The notes under the pieces are model-generated. The model saw only the letters and a list, made by a program, of their open reading frames with translations. It was not told the DNA's origin and did not search any database. From contig NW_014012962.1 in assembly GCF_000611645.1 (NCBI RefSeq), positions 1 through 14,301 on the forward strand: DNA of 14,301 nucleotides, read 5' to 3'. Source of the stretch: Monoraphidium neglectum (Eukaryota > Chlorophyta > Chlorophyceae > Sphaeropleales > Selenastraceae). Position numbers and translations under genes: made by a program. Below, piece after piece: positions 7,957 through 14,301 of this stretch (the stretch's first letter is position 1; each line of letters opens with the position of its first letter).

Positions 7957-10734
7957 CTGGGGTTGAGGGCAAGGTGCACAATTGCCTTGAAGGCTGTTCG
8001 GGCCATGGCAACGCGTACAATGCAGGCCAATCACTTGCTGTGCACCTCGAGCGCTGCAGCCGTCGGGCGCCCTATCACTGGCGCCCTCATTAAGGCAGTG
8101 GCCAATAGGCTTGTGCCCTTCCAGGCCACGGTGACACCGCCCGATATCCCTCCCTGGGAAAAAAGCCGGGCCCTCACCTGCTCCAGCGTAGCCCCCACCG
8201 CGTTGACCTTGCTGATCCACACATCAAGCCGGTCCTTCAGGCCGCCAACCTGGGAGGGGCGACGGCAGGGGCAAGGGTGGAGTGCGAGTGAGCAGGAGCA
8301 GCGGCGGGCGCGGCGGCAGCAGCGGCAGTAGCAGCACCAGCACCAGCACCAGCAACACCAGCACCAGCAGCAACAGCAGCACCACCAGCAGCAAGATGCA
8401 GCCAAGCACGCAAATGCCTCCCCTTGTGCAGGATCCTGAGGGCAGGGTCCTGAGCACATGACAAACACAATCGAACCCAGCAGGGGCGCAGACGTCCTGC
8501 AAGAGGCCCCTCAATCCTTTGCCAGGCACCCGTGCCCTGCTCACCTGCTTGGCTGTAAGCACCCTGCTCTGCACCCAGCTGACGGCCACTGTGCCGTCCA
8601 CCTGGTCAATGCTGCCCTCTATCAGGTGCAACGACAGCGACTTCATCAGAAGGAACTCGACACCGTCTGGTTTGTAGAGACAGTGTGGATTCCATGAGGG
8701 CAGGCATTGCAGGCATCCCAGAGTTTTGGGATGACAAACATGAGGGGTGGAGACAACAACCGAAGAAAAAGTACACGAAGAGTGGGGCTGGTGGCAAGCA
8801 GTGGCAAGCGGTCGCCCGTTCGCAGGGGAGGCAGGAGGCCAAGGCCACAAGTAGGAAGAATGCAATGAGCAATGACGCGGGGCCAGCAACATGCACGCCC
8901 GCAACGCACCGACAGAGAGTTTGGTCTTGTCTGCGATGGTGGAGAGCGGGATGGCGCGCTGCTCTGGGGGGAGGTCTGAGATGAGGTTGATTAGGCAGCT
9001 GATGGTCACCTGTTGGGGAGTGGGGTCCGCGCGCACCGGGGCGGGCGGGTCAGAGCACGAGAAAGCAGCGGTTTTGGGAGGTAGTGTAGCTGCGCCTGGA
9101 TTGAGAGAAGGCGCTATGTGTGCATGAAGCACGTGCGGCTGTCGCTGCAACGTACCCCCTTGAATCTGAAGCCGCACAAAACACTTCGAATTTGGGGGGG
9201 GGCCCTTTGGGGGGAGGGGGGCAAAGGTGCCTGCTGGCGTATCGTCACCTGCACCCCCGCACCTTTTCTCTAAGCCGCCGCTCATTCTCCACCAGTGCAG
9301 GCTGCGCATTCAGTGTGGACGCGTACTTGGCGCACAGCGCGTCGTACGCTTGCAGGTCACCTCTGCGAGGGTGAAGCCATGGTGTTTTGAGAGGGGGGGG
9401 GGGGTTGGGTTAGACAGGGCGGGAGGTGACGAAGAGCAAAGGCGGAAGAGCAAATGATTGGATGCAACGCCTTGCCGTGCACGACAACGCCGATTTTGCT
9501 GGCTGCTGGACTGTCTGTTGGTAGATACGTGCAGCCCAGCTGCGCGCTGGCTGACATGTACTTCCTTGCGTCTCGTCCTTGCCCACAGCCCCTTCCAGCA
9601 TCCGTGCTCCCCTGCCTAGCTCTCGCAAGACTCCATTTACTATCCCACACCCCTGCCAGTTGCCGCCAATTCCCCTTGTCTTGTGCCCCCGACGGCTCCT
9701 GCACCTGTTGAAGACCTCCAGCATTTCCCCCAGCCATGCGTAGCTGCCCTCCTGCAGCACTGTCACGATGGGGTGCATCAGCAGCTGCGCAAAGCCGTAG
9801 ACGCCCTCGCCCAGCAGCGCTGCCAGCGCAATGTCCACGGCCAGGGGGACTTTGAACTCTGGCAGCAGGCTGTCGCTTGACACAAACGCCAGATACTGCG
9901 CAGGGGAAGAGGAAGCAAGCAAGGGTCGGCGGCGGCTTGAGGTGGAGGCAGTGTCAACGCAGGCATGAGCGGACAGGAATGCCGATCGGGCCCACAACCA
10001 TGCGAACTGTGCTGTCGTGTGGCCCTGCGTGCGTCATGTGCAGCTGAAACTTCTACCGCCACGACCACATCGCCTGGCTGCTCCAGTGTACCATCAGCTC
10101 AGCCACGCTCCACGCCCCACGGCCCGCCGCCGGCCCTGTCCTCCGCTGGCCCCGGCCGCCCAGCCACCCCTCATCTGCTGACCTGCATGCTCGAGCGGTA
10201 GAACTTGGCATAGTCCTTCTTGAGCTTGAAGTACAGGCTGCTGACAAAGTGCACGCTGGCGCTGACACTGGGGTCGGGCTCGGGCAGCCGCTCCAGCGCC
10301 GCCGCGCCCTCCTCGATCGCCGCCTTGCACTCGGCGACCTGCCCCTGCTCAAGCTGCTGCTGCGCAATGTGCATGCTTAGGTACAGCAGCGGCTCTTCGG
10401 AGCGCGGCAGCTTCAGCTCGGCAACCTTGTCGGAGGCGCCTTTGAGGAAGGCAACGGCTGCAGCAGGGTCCTTGATGCGCTTGGACGCGCTGACCGCGAG
10501 GTGCGCCAAGCGCAGCAGGTTGAGCTTGGCGCCAAAGTCGGCGACGAAGCCGTTGTACAGCTGCACCAGCAGATCGCCCTGGTTGAAGGCGGGCTTTTGA
10601 TAGAGCTCCTCCAACTTGAGCGTGAGCTGGTGCCATAGCTTGCGCTGGTAGAGGGTGCTGAGATCGGACAGATCATCCGCTAGGTCCGGTTTGTCTATGG
10701 CCAGCTGGTCAACAAACTCGAGTGGCTTGGCCAT
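7930..10734 (-). CDS. RPN9: 26S proteasome lid subunit RPN9 (PSMD13), seven exons, complete
   Basis: RPN9 is a non-ATPase PCI subunit of the 19S regulatory-particle lid and helps assemble the proteasome that degrades ubiquitinated proteins. Minus-strand exons are 10734-10183, 9895-9705, 9362-9263, 9009-8910, 8666-8545, 8249-8178 and 7956-7930. All junctions are in phase and give 387 residues; plant and animal RPN9 proteins have about 376-386. The N-terminal helical part shows KLEELYQKP, LVQLYNGFVADF, EEPLLYLSMHIAQQQLEQG and DPSVSASVHFVSSLY. The middle has ALLGEGVYGFAQLLMHPIV and AQPALVENE. The PCI/winged-helix part, about residues 282-352, has IPLSTIADKTKLSVDGVEFL, LIEGSIDQVDGTV and SWVQSRVL. 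The tail LKDRLDVWISKVN is typical of the family. Donors are GTCAGC, GTGCAG, GTGCGG, GTGCGT, GTGAGC and GTGAGG. The last 27-base exon is the least certain part. Confidence 0.95.
8316..8394 (+). repeat. CAG/CAC trinucleotide-rich repeat in RPN9 intron 5
   Basis: About 80 bases consist almost entirely of CAG, CAC and CAA triplets, with a near-regular AGCACC pattern. They lie within the 295-bp intron 8250-8544, so they are not translated in the spliced mRNA. On the transcribed strand they read as GTG/CTG-rich RNA. Confidence 0.85.
9194..9221 (+). repeat. Interrupted G-tracts in RPN9 intron 3
   Basis: G9, CCCTTT, G6, A, G6 occur in a row inside intron 3 (9010-9262). In the pre-mRNA these are C-tracts, starting about 40 bases after the donor. 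The plus strand could form a quadruplex. Confidence 0.8.
9393..9404 (+). repeat. G12 tract in RPN9 intron 2 (C12 in the pre-mRNA)
   Basis: The tract lies 30 bases upstream of the exon 3 acceptor in the sense of transcription, where a pyrimidine tract is expected. It therefore probably belongs to the 3' splice-site region of intron 2 (9363-9704). Confidence 0.75.
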
Positions 10735-10767
10735 GGTGGGCGAGGCCCGGGACTCTACTGTGCTAGA

Positions 10768-10779
10768 TCGTGATCACGA
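10768..10779. promoter_or_regulatory. 12-bp perfect palindrome upstream of RPN9
   Basis: TCGTGATCACGA is its own reverse complement and lies 34 bases upstream of the RPN9 start codon, in the likely 5' UTR or promoter. A dimeric transcription factor site is possible, but I know of no matching published motif. Confidence 0.3.
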
Positions 10780-11711
10780 ACGCTCGCGTGAGGTTCGGGG
10801 GGCTGAAGAGGGGTGACGGATAGCAACACGTACTGTAGATGGCAAATCAAGGTGCGCAGGTTTGATCAGCAAGTGCAATGTGAATCGAGGGTGGCCTTTG
10901 GTGCCGTCTTGAATCCATCCATCCATGTGCAGCTGTACGGTAGCTCAAGCTGCAGTTTTTGCGTCGTCAAGCCCCTGCGTCGCTGTGTGGGCAACTGCAA
11001 ACGGTAACGGCAAACTAATAATTGCTATGATAATTTGCAACTACTGTGTATAACGCGCTGTTGAATACCATTTGGAGGCCTGGTTTGGCCGACTAGAACG
11101 CAGTCATTTGTCCGCATGTACAGTAGTAACAGTTCCACTGTCCTGGCGGACGCATCACTTTGGCAAAGACACGACCAAAGCAGTCAGCCAAATCCAGCGC
11201 CACTTTCACATACATGTAAGTATCATCAGAAGGAAAAGTAAAGTGTCGTTTCATGGTTACCAATTGGATAGTTTTGTGCACAAGCCACCCCCTTCATCAA
11301 CACGAGCTGGACAGTGCGCCGTGGGCGGCATATCAAGCACAGGAAGACGACCAGCAATATTCAAACATTCAAAGCAGCCAACTGGTCGGCTATGTGCCTG
11401 CACTGTACGCCAAGGATCCAAGGGTTGGGAATTGTACAGGGCGCTAGCCAAGGGCCGCATTTGCAGGCCTGGTAACGGGTGGTGCAGCAAGGCACCAATT
11501 GTGGTTCGGAAGCTTAGGCACAATCAAGCGTACAATTGCTGACCTTTCATGCCCGCCAGACCAAAGTGTGTCCATCTTGCAGAACCCTCGTCGCGTTGAA
11601 TGCGCAAAACATCATGGCGTGGGGGACGTATTGCTGCCAGCATGACAGCACGGCGCTGAGCAAAGCAAAGACACCATGCCTTGGCACGATCCGCCAGAAC
11701 GCACAGCAGGC

Positions 11712-11716
11712 TTACA
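11712..11716 (-). terminator. TGTAA poly(A) signal after the minus-strand exon ending at 11736
   Basis: Plus-strand TTACA gives TGTAA on the minus strand, 19 bases beyond the TAA stop at 11738-11736. This close placement supports the minus strand as the coding one for the adjacent Gly/Ala/Ser-rich frame. Confidence 0.5.
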
Positions 11717-11735
11717 AGGGTTGCGTCACATGTGC

Positions 11736-12365
11736 TTAGTCATCAGAACTGCCAGAGTTGGAACTGATGCTGTCGCGGTTGTTCACTGCTGGCCCATCGG
11801 CGTGGCCAGCGGACGCACGCCTAGGGGTGGTCGGACTGTCAGGTGGGCTGTTACCTGCTCTCCCTGAGCCGCCAGCGCGGTCGGAACGCGAAGATGCGGG
11901 GCCGCCGGGGCCGCCAACATCAGTGCCAGCACCAGGGCTGGCGGTCAAGTCATTCCTAGCGCCTGCGGCGGCGGTGCTTGCACCACTGCCGCTGGGGCTG
12001 CCGGTGGCACCACCGCTGGCCGCGGAGGTCGGTGTCGCGTCAGTGCCGCTACCCGCGTTCACGGACGCAACTCCCGCATCACTGGCGACTCCTGCACTGG
12101 CAGCGCCGCCATCGCCGCCGGCGCCGCTATCGCCGCCGGCTCCGCTATCTGGAGAGCTTGTGGCAGCACTGCCCGTCCCCGCAGGTGAGCCCGTGCCAGC
12201 AGCACCGCCGCTGGCGCCAGTGTCAGCAGCAGCCGCACCACCACCAGCAGCCCCAGCGCCAGAGCCCGCGACAGCGGCGGGAGATGAGGCCGCAAGGAGG
12301 AGGGGGTGCTGGAGCAGGAACTGATGGAACAGGGTGTTGAGACGGCGGGCAGGGGTGCCCGAAAC
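11736..12365 (-). CDS. Probable last exon of an unrecognised gene with a Gly/Ala/Ser-rich C-terminal tail
   Basis: On the minus strand an acceptor (CCCGTATCCAG, ending at 12366) opens a phase-0 frame of 209 codons to TAA 11738-11736. It starts VSGTPARRLNTLFHQFLLQH and PLLLAAS, which may be the end of a folded helical domain. It then runs into a long low-complexity Gly/Ala/Ser/Thr tail ending DSISSNSGSSDD. The tail contains two copies of an 18-base unit (12111-12128 and 12129-12146) encoding a GDSGAG-type hexapeptide. The frame has no convincing ATG, so upstream exons are needed. Two small in-phase candidates on the minus strand are 12707-12684 (VGRAGPVQ) and 12836-12798 (RRPGSPITVTRQ), but they are speculative. 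The antisense frame 11758-12324 is also open, as expected for such GC-rich repeats. The TGTAA just after the stop favours the minus strand. Confidence 0.45.
   Translation of the reverse strand, partial: VSGTPARRLNTLFHQFLLQHPLLLAASSPAAVAGSGAGAAGGGAAAADTGASGGAAGTGSPAGTGSAATSSPDSGAGGDSGAGGDGGAASAGVASDAGVASVNAGSGTDATPTSAASGGATGSPSGSGASTAAAGARNDLTASPGAGTDVGGPGGPASSRSDRAGGSGRAGNSPPDSPTTPRRASAGHADGPAVNNRDSISSNSGSSDD
12111..12146 (-). repeat. Two tandem copies of an 18-base coding repeat
   Basis: ATCGCCGCCGGCGCCGCT (12111-12128) is followed by a copy with one base changed (12129-12146). On the minus strand this encodes two GDSGAG-type hexapeptides within the Gly/Ala-rich tail. Confidence 0.8.
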
Positions 12366-13858
12366 CTGGATACGGGTTGACGGGGACGGATGCACGTGTC
12401 GACGCCATATAAGCAAGCTTCACGCCCCGCAGAGTGCATAACTTCGCCTGCCGCTGCCGCGTGACAGCAGCAACCTGCTATGAGAGTGTGCAGCGGCTGG
12501 CTGCTGTGCATGCAGGCGGGCAACACGGCTGAATGTGACAAGGAGACAGCAGGCAGCGCAGCCCACAGAGCTGTGCGTCAAGTTTTTTGGCCACCTGCTT
12601 TCAGGCCAGCTCTGAATGCGGCTGGAAGTTGCGACGCAGCTGTCAGCGGCTCTGCGGGCTGCCAGCACAAAGTAGCAACGCACCTGGACAGGGCCGGCCC
12701 TACCAACCTGCAGCAGCTTGCAGGGGGACGCCTGTCAAAGGCCGTTGCAGGCAGGGACAAAGGTGGGGCTCGTGAGAAGGCGCGCGTCGGTGAGGACCTG
12801 TCTGGTCACCGTGATGGGACTGCCAGGACGCCGCACCTGCAGGGTAGGCCCTGCCAGTGCAGTGCAGGCACCTGTAAGTATACATGCAGCAGCCACGGCA
12901 AGGAGACAGCGGGAAACGCAATGCACCAAGCAGCTCAGAGGCCACCACTGAAGGCGCGTGCTCTGCTCTAATGTCGAGACCCGCGAGCCGCCCATCGGCA
13001 GCTAGAGCTTGCCCCCAGTGTCAGATGACGTCACTCTGTACAACATCTTGATGCCTCACTGTTGCGAATCCAGCGCACAGGAGCGTGGCCAATATGGCCA
13101 CCTGAGTGGTCTTGAGGGACCTCATTTTGGGCAAGGTCGCCTGTCAAATTCGCGTGGCAGCCTGATGAGAATGACGAGAAGTCTAACGCAGCTGAACAAT
13201 TGACAAAAAGAAGCATTGTTGAACAACACTATCAGCAGTGCAGTTGTCTATGTACAGACCGCTAGCGACGCAGTGCTGCATCATGGTGATGTGGCATGCA
13301 TGGCAATCCTCGGACGCGCAGGTCAACCTCGGGACTGTTGATCTCAACAAGGGCACGTGCCAACTGCCGCCTTGACCCGCCGCAAATACCGCCAGCAATG
13401 TTATAAGTGTCATAAGCATCAAGACAATTTTTCTCTCCAATTCTCGCCCATGAGGCCCTGCGCACAGACTGTGCGTCAAGCGCAGCTTGATCAGCTAGTG
13501 GTGCATGCGTAATGAGCTGCTGTACGTGTCGCTGTAGACCGCCAGCATGGGCGCAAGCACAAACCCACTGCTGACAGCTGGCAGATTCCAGCAATGCAGG
13601 TAGCAGCTCAGGTCCACAAGGTGCCGGCGCGGACTGCTTCACAAAGTCAAAATCAACTGATCCGTTGCCTGGCAAGAGCTTCCCTGTTACAAAACACACA
13701 TGGATCGGCCTGCAGTCAGCGAGCTTGTTGGCAGCAGCTAATGTTCCTGAGTGTTGTGGTAGATATGTATGTGTCGTCTCGCATACGGAAGGTGTCAAAT
13801 TCTTGCATGGGGTGGCATGCGTTTTGCCATGTTTTTGTGCGCCCTGTGCAATTTAGGG
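12366..13858. other. Unassigned region, possibly introns and small exons of the minus-strand gene
   Basis: No reading frame here resembles a known family. The longest is a 178-codon minus-strand frame at 13262-13798, with mixed third-codon bases and no clear motif. Minus-strand splice-like signals occur around 12837 and 12708. If the gene ending at 11736 extends upstream, its exons should lie here. A 7-bp inverted repeat with an ATA loop is at 13085-13101. Confidence 0.35.
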
Positions 13859-14212
13859 TCAACAAAGGTCCGGCCACGGCTGCGTGCATGTGCGCACACG
13901 AGCTGTGGTGGGGGCAGCATGGTACCCGCCCAACAAAGGCGCATCGTAGGAATGGCGCAGCAGCCGGGCAGCATTTGGCAAAATCAACTTTGCCAACGCA
14001 TCCTCCACGGTCCCACGCAGCGTGCGGTGCCCCCACGACAACATCAAGGGGCTCACGATGTCGCAGCCGATGGGTGTGCTGAGTACACGCATGTTTGGGC
14101 ACATTAGAAGGTGTCCACGCAGATCATCCACGCCACGCGCTCCTGTCATTGGTGTATTCACCACGAGTGGGACATGACCCGCCTGTGCAGTTGGTGACAA
14201 CACAGCAGTCAA
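13859..14212 (-). mobile_element. Probable decayed LTR-retrotransposon integrase fragment (zinc-binding region)
   Basis: A 117-codon minus-strand frame, with strongly G/C third positions over its middle part, contains LAKLILPNAARLLRHSYDAP followed by LLGGYHAAPTTARVRT and later WPDL. The order matches the stretch before and within the H2C2 zinc-binding domain of Ty3/gypsy-type integrases: a hydrophobic (V/I)LP segment, an His/Asp-Pro turn, a Gly-His element, a Thr-x-x-Arg-Val helix and a Trp-Pro. The frame stops just after this point, the expected paired cysteines are not clear, and no catalytic core follows in frame, so it looks like a relic. I see no LTRs or reverse transcriptase in the window; the element may continue past the right edge. 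A coincidental match is possible. Confidence 0.35.
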
Positions 14213-14301
14213 GGGCGCTCGTTGCTGACGCCGCCGTCGGGGCCAGTAGGGCCCGGGTTGGTGGCAGGTATGTACGCAGGACCCGCCGCTGGCTCGGCGG
14301 G
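14209..14301 (-). CDS. Short open frame entering from the right edge (partial, doubtful)
   Basis: On the minus strand 30 codons are open from the window edge to a TGA at 14211-14209, with high G/C third positions. The peptide includes GPAYIPATNPGPTGPDGG and ends SNERP. It could be the C-terminus of a gene, or part of the neighbouring mobile-element relic in another frame. On the plus strand the same stretch holds a good donor (CAG|GTATGT, GT at 14268-14269), so a plus-strand exon is equally possible. I do not recognise it. Confidence 0.2.
   Translation of the reverse strand, partial: PAEPAAGPAYIPATNPGPTGPDGGVSNERP

Larger units (their letters stand above)
10735..11735. other. Non-coding interval including the RPN9 promoter side
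   Basis: This kilobase separates the RPN9 start from the end of the next minus-strand gene, and it is visibly more A/T-rich than the coding parts. A 156-codon plus-strand frame at 11072-11542 has no recognisable domain, and its codon use does not look coding. A perfect 12-bp palindrome lies 34 bases upstream of the RPN9 ATG. I see no TATA box or other clear core promoter. Confidence 0.45.

Noticed and set aside
8031..8153. Alternative RPN9 last exon after a CTTTTTTCCCAG acceptor
   Set aside because: It gives a 39-residue tail unlike the family, whereas the 27-base exon at 7930-7956 gives the expected length. It is kept only as an alternative to test.
8455..8490. TCGAACCC, which reads GGGTTCGA on the minus strand like a tRNA T-loop
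   Set aside because: No complementary T-stem, acceptor stem or anticodon arm can be built around it. No tRNA was found in the window.
8224..9309. 361-codon continuous minus-strand frame
   Set aside because: It is a read-through of RPN9 exons 4 and 5 and their introns. The exon borders are fixed by the RPN9 family alignment, so it is not a separate gene.
10735..10745. GGTGGGCGAG next to the RPN9 start, slightly like yeast PACE or the plant TGGGC proteasome element
   Set aside because: The match is partial, lies in the 5' UTR immediately at the start codon, and such short GC-rich strings are frequent here.
11758..12324. Plus-strand frame of 188 codons rich in Ala/Pro/Leu
   Set aside because: It is the antisense of the Gly/Ala/Ser frame on the minus strand. 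GC-rich triplet repeats are open on both strands, and only the minus strand has a TGTAA right after its stop and a splice acceptor before it.
12539..12910. 12-bp direct repeat CAAGGAGACAGC at 12539-12550 and 12899-12910
   Set aside because: It is too short to define an element, and the flanking sequences do not continue the similarity.

Overview
This window looks like nuclear DNA from a green alga (Chlorophyta; a trebouxiophyte or chlamydomonad would fit). The recognisable genes are GC-rich and are split by 140-340 bp spliceosomal introns. Most donors are GTG-type (GTGCGG, GTGAGC, GTGGGC) and acceptors are CAG or GCAG. Proteins have alanine/proline-rich linkers, and several genes are followed by TGTAA, the chlorophyte poly(A) signal. 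There is no bacterial operon structure, and I found no rRNA, tRNA or CRISPR array.

Layout. (1) Bases 3-638 (+): the 3' end of a gene entering from the left edge, an Ala/Pro-rich protein I do not recognise. (2) 639-3038: about 2.4 kb with no supportable gene, holding a perfect 12-bp hairpin, a G20 tract, a second hairpin and one fairly long unassigned reading frame. (3) 3039-5194 (+): a seven-exon gene for a three-repeat TPR protein with a complete Hsp70/Hsp90-type carboxylate clamp and a C-terminal region I cannot assign. (4) 6101-6503 (+): a two-exon, 38-residue Lys/Ala-rich microprotein whose intron carries (CA)19. (5) 7930-10734 (-): a complete seven-exon gene for the 26S proteasome lid subunit RPN9/PSMD13, 387 residues, which is the clearest call here. 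(6) 10735-11735: non-coding, including the RPN9 promoter side. (7) 11736-12365 (-): the probable last exon of an unidentified gene with a Gly/Ala/Ser-rich tail, with TGTAA 19 bases after its stop. (8) 12366-14301: mostly unassigned, with a probable decayed LTR-retrotransposon integrase fragment on the minus strand near 13859-14212.

The TPR protein (chaperone docking) and RPN9 (protein degradation) both belong to protein quality control. They are separate transcription units on opposite strands, and nothing in the sequence shows they are linked. I did not find a convincing undescribed system. The points most worth a second look are the 38-residue gene, the TPR protein's C-terminal half, the GC-AG intron and microexons, and the integrase relic.
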